A stretch of DNA of 64,000 nucleotides. Source: an uncultured Pelagibacteraceae bacterium. Lineage in GTDB: Bacteria; Pseudomonadota; Alphaproteobacteria; Pelagibacterales; Pelagibacteraceae. Both the position numbers and the translations under genes were made by a program. Below are positions 54,326 to 63,777 of this stretch, piece after piece. The notes below the pieces were generated by a model. The model made no database searches. It was not told the DNA's origin and worked only from the letters and a program-made list of their open reading frames with translations. The number at the start of each line of letters is the position of its first letter. Positions within the stretch are counted from its first letter, which is position 1. The stretch covers positions 62,001-126,000 of the forward strand of contig CACKJD010000002.1 in the NCBI GenBank assembly GCA_902600485.1, written 5' to 3'.

Positions 54326-55726
54326 ATGTCAAAAGTAGCAACTAGATTTGCTCCGTCGCCAACAGGCCCGTTACATATAGGTGGAGTAAGAACAGCCTTA
54401 TTTAACTGGTTATATTCAAAAAATCAAAACGGTAATTTTTTTTTAAGAATTGAAGATACTGATAAGGAAAGATCCAAAGAAGAATACAAAAAACAAATTA
54501 TTAATTCACTAAAATGGATAGGTATAAACTTTGACGGAGAAGAATATGTGCAATCAAAAAAAATAGATGATCATATTAAAGTTGTTCATGAATTATTAAA
54601 TAAAGGTAGTGCTTATAAATGTTATTGTTCATCTGAAGAAATTGAGGAACAAAAAAAAAGAGCTAAACAAAAAAAAATTCCATATATTTATGATAGGAAA
54701 TGGAGAGATAAAAAAGATACTGATGCTCCTAAAGATATAAAACCAGTAATAAGATTTAAAAGTAAAATAGATGGAACATCAATATTAAAAGATTTGGTCC
54801 AAGGAGATGTTGAAATTGAAAATAATACAATCGAAGATTTTATAATCTTAAGAAATGATGGCACTCCGACATATAATTTATCAGCTGCAGTGGATGACCA
54901 TCAAATGAATATGTCACACATAATTAGAGGGGATGATCATAAGATAAACACTTTTAAACAAATTCAAATTTACCAAGCAATGAAATGGGAGATACCTTCT
55001 TTTGCTCATATACCATTAATACATACAATTGATGGAAAAAAGCTATCTAAACGAGACAAGGCCTCAACTTTGGATGATTATTCTAAGATTGGTATTATAC
55101 CTGATGCTCTTAGAAATTATCTCCTTAGACTAGGATGGTCTTATCAAGATAAAGAAATATTCACATTAGATGAAAGTATTAAATATTTTAATCTTGAGGG
55201 AATTGGTAAATCTCCATCAAAACTAGACATGAGTAGAATTTTATCAATAAATGAACACTATATTAAGAATATTGATGAGAATGATTTATTTAATCAATTA
55301 AATCAATATTGTAAATTACATAAAAGTGAAATTAAATCAGATAAGAAAGATAAAATTAAAAAATCCCTAACCTTTCTAAAAAATAAAGCTAAAACTCTGG
55401 AAGATATATTTAATAATTTTCAATATATAATGGTAGATGAGGTTAATTTTAATCAAGATGACATAAAATTAATTGATGATAAGGCCAAAAAAGTCATATC
55501 AGATTTCAGTACTAAACTAAGCGACGTTGATAAACTAAGCAGAGAAAAATTAGAGCCGATAGTAAACGAATTAATTAAATCAAACGATACTAATTTCAAA
55601 GGGGTTGGGCAGCCTTTGAGAATAGCTTTAACAGGTTCTAAATTTGGACCAGGAATTTATGATATAATTATATCTCTTGGAAAAGAAGAAGTATCAAAAA
55701 GATTAACTAATAAGAAACTTATTTAA
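54326..55726 (+). CDS. gltX: Glutamyl-tRNA synthetase
   Basis: A 466-residue class I synthetase. Motifs are RFAPSPTGPLHIGGVRTALF (HIGH equivalent), the Zn-like CYCS segment near residue 109, and KLSKRDKAS (KMSKS equivalent). It charges tRNA-Glu and may be non-discriminating. Its 3' end overlaps the convergent lpxB by 24 bp. Confidence 0.96.
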   Translation: MSKVATRFAPSPTGPLHIGGVRTALFNWLYSKNQNGNFFLRIEDTDKERSKEEYKKQIINSLKWIGINFDGEEYVQSKKIDDHIKVVHELLNKGSAYKCYCSSEEIEEQKKRAKQKKIPYIYDRKWRDKKDTDAPKDIKPVIRFKSKIDGTSILKDLVQGDVEIENNTIEDFIILRNDGTPTYNLSAAVDDHQMNMSHIIRGDDHKINTFKQIQIYQAMKWEIPSFAHIPLIHTIDGKKLSKRDKASTLDDYSKIGIIPDALRNYLLRLGWSYQDKEIFTLDESIKYFNLEGIGKSPSKLDMSRILSINEHYIKNIDENDLFNQLNQYCKLHKSEIKSDKKDKIKKSLTFLKNKAKTLEDIFNNFQYIMVDEVNFNQDDIKLIDDKAKKVISDFSTKLSDVDKLSREKLEPIVNELIKSNDTNFKGVGQPLRIALTGSKFGPGIYDIIISLGKEEVSKRLTNKKLI

Positions 55727-56839
55727 TACTGATGATGCTTCATCAGAAGATGAGGTTTTTGATCTGATTTTAGTTAAAGTTTCTTCACAATCATTAATTT
55801 GTTTTTTCATTAATTCTGGATTTTTTAAAAAATAAACAACAGAATTATAAATCTCTTTAGCATTACAATCTTTTTGTAATAATTCTGGAATTATTTCTTT
55901 GTTATTAATGATATTAATGATGTTAGCAAATTTAATTTTTACTAGCATTCTGACTATTAAAAAATTTAAAAAATTCATTTTATAGATAATTATAGAAGGA
56001 ACTTTTGCATTACAGATTTCAAGAGAAACTGTACCAGATTTAGAAACTGCAAAAGTAGATTTATTGAGTATTTGTTTTTTTATATTTTCATCAGAAATAA
56101 CTTCGACATTTTTTAATTTTACATTATTAATTTTCTCACCAATTAAATTTTTATTTCCATCAGTTGCATGAAATACAAAAGTTAAATTATCAAATTTTGC
56201 ATTCATCATAATTATAAAATCAATTAATATTGGTAAAAGCAAGTTTACTTCAGATGATCTACTGCCTGAAAAAAGAGAAATAATCTTTTTATCATTTGAT
56301 ATGAAGTTAGATAGATCTATCTTATCTTTAGTTTCATGCTCTAATAATGGATGTCCCACAAAAGTATTTGGGATATTTTCTTTATCAAAATATTCTTTTT
56401 CAAAATCAAATAATAATAAGATATGATCTATGAACTTTTTAAATTTTTTGACCCTACCCTGTCGCCAAACCCATATTTGTGGAGCCACATAATGAACTGT
56501 ATTGATCTTGTTATTTAATTTCTTAACTTTTTCAGCAACTCTTAATGTAAAATCAGGACTATCTACACTAAATAAAATATCTGGATTAAATTTTATTATC
56601 TCTTCTACAGTTTTATTTATTTTATTCTTTATTTTAAAAATATTTAAAAAAACACTAGTAAATCCAATGTAAGTAATTTCTTTAAGGTTAAAAATAGATT
56701 TTATTCCTAATGAATTTAAGTGTGTTCCACCAACACATGAATACTCTATATTAGGATTGTTCTTTTGAAGTTTAGATATAACTTTAGAAGCAAGTTTATC
56801 TCCAGAGGGTTCACCAGTTAATACAAAAATCTTTTTCAT
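55703..56839 (-). CDS. lpxB: Lipid-A-disaccharide synthase
   Basis: A 378-residue GT19 glycosyltransferase condensing UDP-diacylglucosamine with lipid X. The N-terminal VLTGEPSGDKLASKVI and the middle YVAPQIWVWRQGRVKK and SRSSEVN motifs are standard. It is the last gene of the lpx run, overlaps lpxI by 4 bp, and is convergent with gltX. Confidence 0.95.
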   Translation of the reverse strand: MKKIFVLTGEPSGDKLASKVISKLQKNNPNIEYSCVGGTHLNSLGIKSIFNLKEITYIGFTSVFLNIFKIKNKINKTVEEIIKFNPDILFSVDSPDFTLRVAEKVKKLNNKINTVHYVAPQIWVWRQGRVKKFKKFIDHILLLFDFEKEYFDKENIPNTFVGHPLLEHETKDKIDLSNFISNDKKIISLFSGSRSSEVNLLLPILIDFIIMMNAKFDNLTFVFHATDGNKNLIGEKINNVKLKNVEVISDENIKKQILNKSTFAVSKSGTVSLEICNAKVPSIIIYKMNFLNFLIVRMLVKIKFANIINIINNKEIIPELLQKDCNAKEIYNSVVYFLKNPELMKKQINDCEETLTKIRSKTSSSDEASSVLNKFLIS

Positions 56840-57630
56840 TTTACTGAGATAAACATTTTATTTTTATTAGCAAATTTAATACATTTGCTTTTATCTAAAA
56901 AAACATGTTGTTTACTTTTTATAACAATACCCTTTAAGCCAACGCTCTTACTTTGTTTTATGGTTTTCAATCCAATTGTCGGAAGATCTACCCTTAAATC
57001 TTGTTTCTTTTTTGGAAACTTAACTAAAACTCCTTGATTTCTAAACTTTTTACTTCTGCTTTTTTCAAGCATTTTTTTAGTTCCAGCTTTGCCTTCTATA
57101 GCAACAATTTTTTTATTTCTAACTACAACTCCTTGGCTAAAATTATATTCTTTTAAACTATTTAAAGTTTTAACTGCTTTATTTATATCTAATTGGTCTT
57201 GTTTATTTGGTATAATCTTCGAATAATTTCCTTTTTTTAATGATAGCTCGGGATTATATATAAGTGAATTTTCAGTTTTGATCTTATTTTGATCTAAAAT
57301 TTTAATGATTTCTTTTAGTATTGCTGCATCTCCAAGTTTAGATGCTTTTATAATTCTAGGAATATAATAAATACCCTTAAAATCTAATCTTAACTTAGAA
57401 AAGTTAGGTTTATTTACTTTTCCTGCGAATAAGACTTTTTTACATCTATTTTCTTTAAGAATATTAATAATTTTACCAAATTGGCCTATTGAAACTGAAT
57501 ATGATTTTCTATCTTGTCTAAATTTCTTAGATTTTGACAAATCAATTATCAAATATTTTATTTTTCTTTTTTTGACAGTTTTAAGAATTTCCTCTGGAAA
57601 ATCAGTATCGCCAAAAATTAATCCTATCAT
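56836..57630 (-). CDS. lpxI: UDP-2,3-diacylglucosamine pyrophosphatase LpxI
   Basis: A 264-residue LpxI (DUF1009) that makes lipid X, the alphaproteobacterial replacement for LpxH. Conserved regions are IGLIFGDTDFPEEIL, FAGKVNKP, and AIEGKAGTKKMLEKSRS plus DLPTIGLKTI. Its presence means the PlcP-like phosphoesterase at 21115 is not needed for lipid A. It lies between lpxA and lpxB. Confidence 0.93.
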   Translation of the reverse strand: MIGLIFGDTDFPEEILKTVKKRKIKYLIIDLSKSKKFRQDRKSYSVSIGQFGKIINILKENRCKKVLFAGKVNKPNFSKLRLDFKGIYYIPRIIKASKLGDAAILKEIIKILDQNKIKTENSLIYNPELSLKKGNYSKIIPNKQDQLDINKAVKTLNSLKEYNFSQGVVVRNKKIVAIEGKAGTKKMLEKSRSKKFRNQGVLVKFPKKKQDLRVDLPTIGLKTIKQSKSVGLKGIVIKSKQHVFLDKSKCIKFANKNKMFISVK

Positions 57631-58410
57631 TTATGAAAAAGGTGTGCAAATAGATCTTTTTTTGTCTTTAGTAATAAAATCAATCACATCTTTTACCAAA
57701 GAATTTTCTTTCAAGACGCTATTTAATTTATCGATATTTTCATTAATGTTTTTTGATGCAAATATTTTCTTATAAGCTTCCGACAGTTCCATTATTATTT
57801 TATTTTCGAATTTTGCTCTTCTTAAACCAATTAAGTTTAACCCTTGTAAAACATTTCTATTTCCCGTTGAAAGGCCATAAGGTATAACATCATTTAAAAC
57901 TCCTGTCATACCTCCTATCATTGCCATTTTGCCTATTCTTGTGAATTGTTGGACTGCAGAATTTCCTCCTATGACGACATTATCATCAATAATAACATGT
58001 CCTCCTAGTGGAACATTGTTTGCTATGATAACATTATTACCTACCATACAGTCGTGAGCAACATGAGAAGAGATCATAAAAAGACAATTATCTCCAATTT
58101 TTGTTGATCCACCTCCACCAACTGTCCCTGGGTTTACGGTTACATATTCTCTAAATTTATTATTATTCCCAATAGTTAACTTGGTATCTTCACCGTTATA
58201 TTTTAAATCTTGTGGATCATTACCTATAGATGCAAAAGGATAGAATTTATTTCCACTTCCAATTCTAGTATTTCCAACAATGTTTACATGGGAATGAATA
58301 ACAACATTTTCACCTATTTCAACATTTGGACCAATCACGCTAAAGGGACCAACGCTAACACTTGAATCAACTTTAGCATTTTTATCTACCATTGCGGTTT
58401 TATGTATCAT
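57631..58410 (-). CDS. lpxA: UDP-N-acetylglucosamine acyltransferase
   Basis: A 259-residue left-handed beta-helix enzyme starting lipid A synthesis. Repeated hexapeptides (V.I.) cover residues about 1-185, with the catalytic His in SSHVAHDCMVGN and the C-terminal helical part from GLNLIGLRRAKFE. It abuts lpxI and overlaps lpxD by 4 bp. Confidence 0.96.
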   Translation of the reverse strand: MIHKTAMVDKNAKVDSSVSVGPFSVIGPNVEIGENVVIHSHVNIVGNTRIGSGNKFYPFASIGNDPQDLKYNGEDTKLTIGNNNKFREYVTVNPGTVGGGGSTKIGDNCLFMISSHVAHDCMVGNNVIIANNVPLGGHVIIDDNVVIGGNSAVQQFTRIGKMAMIGGMTGVLNDVIPYGLSTGNRNVLQGLNLIGLRRAKFENKIIMELSEAYKKIFASKNINENIDKLNSVLKENSLVKDVIDFITKDKKRSICTPFS

Positions 58411-59384
58411 TTATTTTCTCTTAAAAAATTTTTTAAATTTTTTGCTGGATACCCCATTACTTTAGTGTTGTCAGGAATATCTTTTATTACTCCACTACCT
58501 CCACCGATTTGAACATTATTACCTATTTTAAGATGACCTGAAATTCCAGCTTGACCACCTATCATAACATTATTCCCTATAACCGAACTTCCAGCAAATC
58601 CTACTTGACCAGCTATTATACAATTTTCACCTATCTTTACATTGTGAGCTATATGGATTTGGTTGTCTAAAAAGGTATTTTTTCCGATCACTGTATTAGA
58701 GAGTGATCCACGGTCAATTGTTGAACTACAGCCTATTTCAACATTATCCTCGATAATAACTACACCAATTTGTGGGTATCTAAAATTAGCTTTTTTGTCA
58801 GGAAAAAAACCAAAACCTTTTTTACCTATTATGCAACCATCTAAGATATGAACATTATTTTTAATTAATGAGTTTCTAATTATAACATTTGAACCAATTG
58901 TACAGTTATCACCAATTGATACATTGGTTTCAATAATAGAATTATGTCCAATCAAACAATTAGATCCAATTTTAACATTCTTGCCAATTAAAACATTTTT
59001 TCCAAATTTTACTTTATTTTTAAATTGTATATTTTCAATTTTTTCAACATTAACGTCAAAATCATCTGTAACAGAATTTGGATAAAATTTTTTAGTTATT
59101 TTAGCAACATCTAATAAAATTTTATCTGAAATTATTGTTTTGCAATTAGCTGGTAATAGTGATTTTAAATTTTCACTGGTCACACAAAATGATGCATTTG
59201 TAGATTTAGCAAGTTCACCATACTTTTTTGAATGTAAAAAAGTCATGTCACCTTTTTTTGACGAACTTAAATCTTTAATATCATTTATTTTTTCGTCTGA
59301 AAAAGATTGGTCTTTTATAGATATCAATTTGAGTAAATCATTAATTTCGTAAGGTCCTGTGTTTTTAAAAAAAGTATTTATCAT
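58407..59384 (-). CDS. lpxD: UDP-3-O-acylglucosamine N-acyltransferase
   Basis: A 325-residue hexapeptide-repeat acyltransferase, third step of lipid A synthesis. The N-terminal uridine-binding domain (about 1-100, SSKKGDMTFLHSKKY) precedes the left-handed helix with catalytic His in DNQIHIAHNVKIGEN, and the C-terminal MGYPAKNLKNF. A TTG at 59402 would add six residues; the ATG at 59384 is preferred. It follows fabZ, the reverse of the usual lpxD-fabZ order. Confidence 0.95.
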   Translation of the reverse strand: MINTFFKNTGPYEINDLLKLISIKDQSFSDEKINDIKDLSSSKKGDMTFLHSKKYGELAKSTNASFCVTSENLKSLLPANCKTIISDKILLDVAKITKKFYPNSVTDDFDVNVEKIENIQFKNKVKFGKNVLIGKNVKIGSNCLIGHNSIIETNVSIGDNCTIGSNVIIRNSLIKNNVHILDGCIIGKKGFGFFPDKKANFRYPQIGVVIIEDNVEIGCSSTIDRGSLSNTVIGKNTFLDNQIHIAHNVKIGENCIIAGQVGFAGSSVIGNNVMIGGQAGISGHLKIGNNVQIGGGSGVIKDIPDNTKVMGYPAKNLKNFLRENK

Positions 59385-59438
59385 TAGTAAGTTTAATATC
59401 AAAACTTACTTTAAATGCTTATCAAGATTTATTGCTAA

Positions 59439-59885
59439 TTATTTCCTATCGACGATCGTTGCGGACCACACAGCATCAGCCATTTTTATATTTTGAACAA
59501 ATGCTTCTCCTTTGTATTTCCATACTCGTCCATGTGATCTAATTGCTTCAATTTTTAGCTCCAGTTTACAATCAGGTAAAACTGGGTTTCTAAATCTAGC
59601 TTTTTCAACATTCATCAAATATACTAATTTGTTTTCATAAGTCTCTTTATCTAATCCATGAGCAGTTAATGCAGCGGCAGCTTGTCCGAAAGCCTCGACT
59701 ATTAAAACACCAGGCATCACAGGTTGACCTGGAAAATGTCCTTGAACAAAAAAACTATCTTTTTTTACATTAACTATTGCGGTCGCTGAAAATAACTTTT
59801 TAATATCAACCAGTTCATCAATTAATAACATAGGTTCTCTATGTGGTAACAAATTTTCTATATCTTTTTTCGATAAAGTAGTCAT
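59439..59885 (-). CDS. fabZ: 3-hydroxyacyl-ACP dehydratase FabZ
   Basis: A 148-residue hot-dog fold dehydratase of fatty-acid synthesis. It begins LPHREPMLLIDELVDI, and active-site His and Glu are in GHFPGQPVMPGVLIVEAFGQ. It sits in the lipid A cluster, where it competes with LpxA and LpxD for hydroxyacyl-ACP. It lies between ompH and lpxD, with 54 bp before lpxD. Confidence 0.96.
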   Translation of the reverse strand: MTTLSKKDIENLLPHREPMLLIDELVDIKKLFSATAIVNVKKDSFFVQGHFPGQPVMPGVLIVEAFGQAAAALTAHGLDKETYENKLVYLMNVEKARFRNPVLPDCKLELKIEAIRSHGRVWKYKGEAFVQNIKMADAVWSATIVDRK

Positions 59886-59888
59886 ATT

Positions 59889-60410
59889 TCAATTAACTTT
59901 AATATCTTTAATCTTTTTATTTGTTAATGATAATATTTCATCAGTTATTTCAATTTCTTTTTTTCCCATAATAATATTTTTTTTTTGTAGTATTAAACTT
60001 ATTGAGTTTTCTTTTGCATATTCTTTTAGAATTGGGGATAATTTAGAAATTAATTTATTAGTAGCGCCTATCCTCAGTTTATTTATATTATCTCTTGATT
60101 TAACTTGTTCTCTTTGAAAATTAATAATTTCTGATCTAAGACTAGTGAGCTCTTTTTGAAAATCCTCCTGACTCATAATGTTTTTTTTAGCTATTATTTT
60201 TTTTTCTTTATTTTTTAAAATTTCATCGTTTTTTTTAAATTTTTCTAAATCTTTATTATAAATTTTTTCAAGTTGGTTTTTTATAGATTTACCTGCGATA
60301 GATTCTTGCATTATCTTATCTACATTTAAATAAACAATTTTTTGTTCATCAGCTAAAGAGGAAAAAATTGTTAAAAAAAAAAAAATAATTATTAAAAATC
60401 TTTTTAGCAT
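59889..60410 (-). CDS. OmpH/Skp-family periplasmic chaperone
   Basis: A 173-residue protein with a signal peptide (MLKRFLIIIFFFLTIFSSLA) and long alpha-helical, lysine-rich arms (about 50-140). The family start YLNVDKIMQES is present. Skp trimers carry unfolded outer-membrane proteins to BamA. It overlaps the bamA stop by one base. Confidence 0.88.
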   Translation of the reverse strand: MLKRFLIIIFFFLTIFSSLADEQKIVYLNVDKIMQESIAGKSIKNQLEKIYNKDLEKFKKNDEILKNKEKKIIAKKNIMSQEDFQKELTSLRSEIINFQREQVKSRDNINKLRIGATNKLISKLSPILKEYAKENSISLILQKKNIIMGKKEIEITDEILSLTNKKIKDIKVN

Positions 60411-62614
60411 TAAAAAGTTGTTCCAATATTAAATTGAAAACCTTCAAACTCATCTGTAGTTTTTTTTTGGAGTGCGTGTGAAAAAGTTAGATTTAAAGGT
60501 CCTACCGGCGTCCACCACTCAACACCTGCTCCTGTTGAAACTCTTAAATAATTAGAATCATCAAAATCTGATGATCTATAATCTGTACCCCAAACATTTC
60601 CAAAATCTAAAAAATAATTGAATTCGAAATTTTGCAGATTTGGTGCTACCATAGGAAGATTACTTGTAAAACTTAAAGCTGCTGCGTAATTTCCTCCAAC
60701 ATGATCATCTCCTTGATCAACTGGTCCTATTCTTCCTGGTTTAAAACCTCTTAATCTTTTTCTTGGTAGTCCAATTCTTTCAGATATTCTAACATCATCA
60801 GATAACCCGGTAGTATTTTTTAGGAATAAACCAACACTTGCTGTTGTTTCAGATATAGTTAAGTAATGATCATAAACGTATCCTGATGTAATAGTATTGC
60901 TTTCTGAAATTAATGGTAAAGTTTGAAAAAATTGACTTCTAAATCCATCTGATGTTTGAAATCTTTGATTTCTTACATCATAATCAAAGGCATATCCTAT
61001 ATTAGATGTAAAATAATTACCCTCTTGTTTTTTTATAGAATTGCTAGCCAAAGAATTTGTCTCTAATTTTTCCGCAACAGTTTTAAATGAGGGACTGAAA
61101 AATAAATTATCGTATTGCTCAAATTTAGTCCCAAAGCTAAATCCAATTTCACTAGAATCATATCCACTGTCCGTCATTTTATCATTATTAATAGCAAACA
61201 AACTTGTTGACAATGATTTTTCAGTATAATTAAAATTAGGATTATTAACTGTAAACTCTCCTTTTACTCTTTCTTCACTCAAAGTCAAAGATGACACAAG
61301 GCCAATTCCTCTGCCCATAAAGTTTTTTTCAGAGACAGAAAATCCTATGGTTCCACCATCATTTCCAATACCCGCAGAAGCTAAAATTTCACCTGTTGGT
61401 TTTTCCTCAACTGTAATTTTAATATTTTTTTGTTGGGAATTATCAATAGAGATAATTTCATCTTTTACATCACCAAATATTCTTAAAGCTTTTAAATTAT
61501 TTATAGATTTAGCATGTAATAATTTATTAAAAGGATCGCCCTCGTCAACCTCAAGCTGGTTTCTAATTACTTTTTCTTCAGTGATATTATTACCAAATAT
61601 GTCTATTCTATTTACAAAAAACTTGTCACTTTCTATAACTGCAAATTTTAAATCTAACTTATCATTATTCACTTCATCAATTTCTATTGTTGCATCAATA
61701 AAATCATAAAGTCTTGAAACTGAAATTTTATCAATTTCTCTAATAACTTTATTTATTTCATTTAGTGAATATTTTTTATCTTTAAGGTCTTCTATGGAAT
61801 TTGTAACTTCTTTAAAATCTTTAGGATCGTAATCAATTGGTATATCAAGTGTAGCGTTATTTATAGTATACCTATTTCCAGAATTAATATTATATATTAG
61901 CTCAAAAAAGTTATCGTTAAAAATTGCTGAAGAACTCTCTATTTCAACATTATAATAACCTTTATTTAAATAAAAATTTTTTAATAATCTTTTATCCAGC
62001 TCGATTCTACTAACATCCAAATACTTTTTTTTACTTATAATTACACTCCTTAATTTTCTATCTTTATAATATTTATCTCCTGTAAATTTAATATTTTTTA
62101 TTAAAGCTTTTTCACCAGTTTCAATAACATATATAAGATCTACTGTGTCATTTGTATTTTCTTTAATTTTGACTTCAACCGTAGCAAAGTAATATCCAGA
62201 TCTACTAAGAGAATTTTTTATTAAAACAACATCTTGTTCTGCGGTAAATTTATCAAATGGACTTTTATCTTTAAGATTTAATCTTTTTAAAATTTTTTCT
62301 TTATTTTCTTTTGAAGCTATACCTTCCAAAACAATTGTTTGAATAATTTTTTTTTCTACAACGTCAACTATAAGAACATTATTTTCAACTTTTAATTTAA
62401 TATCAGAAAAAAAATTTGTATTATACAAATCACCTAATATTTGATTAATCTCGTTCTCTGTATAATCTTTACCTAATTTGATATTACCAAATGCTAATAT
62501 ACTTTCCTTGTTTACTCTTATATTATTTTCTAATTTAATATCGTTTATAATTTCAGATTTAGCTGAAAATAACATAAAATTTAAAAATAGCAGTGCTAAT
62601 AGAATTTTTTTCAT
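60410..62614 (-). CDS. bamA: Outer membrane assembly factor BamA
   Basis: A 734-residue Omp85 protein. The signal peptide (MKKILLALLFLNFMLFSAKS) is followed by five POTRA domains (about 22-345) and a 16-strand barrel with conserved RGF motif (RLRGFKPGRIGP near residue 620), ending in Phe. It inserts outer-membrane proteins. It overlaps dxr by 4 bp; rseP, usually between dxr and bamA, is absent. Confidence 0.96.
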   Translation of the reverse strand: MKKILLALLFLNFMLFSAKSEIINDIKLENNIRVNKESILAFGNIKLGKDYTENEINQILGDLYNTNFFSDIKLKVENNVLIVDVVEKKIIQTIVLEGIASKENKEKILKRLNLKDKSPFDKFTAEQDVVLIKNSLSRSGYYFATVEVKIKENTNDTVDLIYVIETGEKALIKNIKFTGDKYYKDRKLRSVIISKKKYLDVSRIELDKRLLKNFYLNKGYYNVEIESSSAIFNDNFFELIYNINSGNRYTINNATLDIPIDYDPKDFKEVTNSIEDLKDKKYSLNEINKVIREIDKISVSRLYDFIDATIEIDEVNNDKLDLKFAVIESDKFFVNRIDIFGNNITEEKVIRNQLEVDEGDPFNKLLHAKSINNLKALRIFGDVKDEIISIDNSQQKNIKITVEEKPTGEILASAGIGNDGGTIGFSVSEKNFMGRGIGLVSSLTLSEERVKGEFTVNNPNFNYTEKSLSTSLFAINNDKMTDSGYDSSEIGFSFGTKFEQYDNLFFSPSFKTVAEKLETNSLASNSIKKQEGNYFTSNIGYAFDYDVRNQRFQTSDGFRSQFFQTLPLISESNTITSGYVYDHYLTISETTASVGLFLKNTTGLSDDVRISERIGLPRKRLRGFKPGRIGPVDQGDDHVGGNYAAALSFTSNLPMVAPNLQNFEFNYFLDFGNVWGTDYRSSDFDDSNYLRVSTGAGVEWWTPVGPLNLTFSHALQKKTTDEFEGFQFNIGTTF

Positions 62615-63777
62615 CTTTGTTGGGATATTACACTTAAAGATTTCGTTTTCAATCTTACAAACTCATTTAATTTTTCAATTTGTGTCAAATTATTCAGCTT
62701 TTTTTGCCTGTATTTTAAGAAATCTTTATGGCTAATAATTTGCTTTAATTTGGTAGAAATTTCATCAAAACTTATCTTATTTTTTAAAAATAGGTCTACC
62801 AATTCATCATTAACTGATACTAACAAAGTTTCAAATAAAGTATCATTTTTTGGTACAAAATTTAAAATTTTTACTAAAGGATATTTTTTTAAATTTACTA
62901 CATTTAAATTTAAATCATTTAGTAATTTAAAGTTTATTTTTTTAGATTTAATTTTATAATTCTTGTTATTGTATAATGTATTAAAAATTGGAATTTTCAT
63001 ATCGGTATCGTGAGCAACTAATTTGATCAAACCGTTATTAAATTTAATGATAGCATGCACATAGGATTTTGGATGTATCAATATTTTAAATTTACTTAAA
63101 TCAATTGAAAAAATTTTTTTTGCCTCAATAACTTCAAATACTTTATTCATTAAAGTTGCAGAGTCAGTGGAAATTTTTTTGCCCATTTTCCAATTAGGAT
63201 GGTTAGTTGCTAATTTAGGAGTCTTTTTAATTTTTTTGTTTTTTAGATTTAAAAAAGGACCTCCTGATGCTGTGATAATTACTTGATCTATAATTTCTGG
63301 GTTAACATTTTTTATTTCGGACCATATAGAGAAATGCTCAGAGTCTACAGGTATGAATATTGTTTTGTGTCTATCAATTTCTTTTTTTATTAAACTCCAA
63401 CCACAAATAATTGACTCTTTATTAGCAATAGCAATTATTTTAGTTTTTTTAATAATCTTAATGGTTGGTTTTAAACCATCAAACCCAGATATTGAACTCA
63501 TTGTATAATCTAATTTAGAATTAATCATTTTATCAATTTTGCTCAAATCATTAATTATATTAACTTTTTTAAATTTTTTTTTTAAAATTTGATAGCTTTT
63601 TTTGTTTGTAACAATTACATTTTTTACTTTAAACTCTTTAATTTGTTTTGAAAGTAACTTATAGTTTTTATTAGCTGTAAGAAGTAAAATTTTAAAATTT
63701 TTTTTATCTTTTCTTACTATATCAATTGTTTGTTTTCCTATTGAGCCAGTTGATCCTAAAATTGCAATTTTTTTCAT
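62611..63777 (-). CDS. dxr: 1-deoxy-D-xylulose 5-phosphate reductoisomerase
   Basis: A 388-residue enzyme making MEP in isoprenoid synthesis. Motifs are ILGSTGSIGKQT (NADPH), IANKESIICGW, VDSEHFSIWSE, TASGGPFLNLK and the NHPNWKMGKKISTDSATLMNK region. It overlaps bamA by 4 bp and starts within the cdsA stop (TAATG). It works in the same pathway as IspDF at 39761-40876. Confidence 0.96.
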   Translation of the reverse strand: MKKIAILGSTGSIGKQTIDIVRKDKKNFKILLLTANKNYKLLSKQIKEFKVKNVIVTNKKSYQILKKKFKKVNIINDLSKIDKMINSKLDYTMSSISGFDGLKPTIKIIKKTKIIAIANKESIICGWSLIKKEIDRHKTIFIPVDSEHFSIWSEIKNVNPEIIDQVIITASGGPFLNLKNKKIKKTPKLATNHPNWKMGKKISTDSATLMNKVFEVIEAKKIFSIDLSKFKILIHPKSYVHAIIKFNNGLIKLVAHDTDMKIPIFNTLYNNKNYKIKSKKINFKLLNDLNLNVVNLKKYPLVKILNFVPKNDTLFETLLVSVNDELVDLFLKNKISFDEISTKLKQIISHKDFLKYRQKKLNNLTQIEKLNEFVRLKTKSLSVISQQR

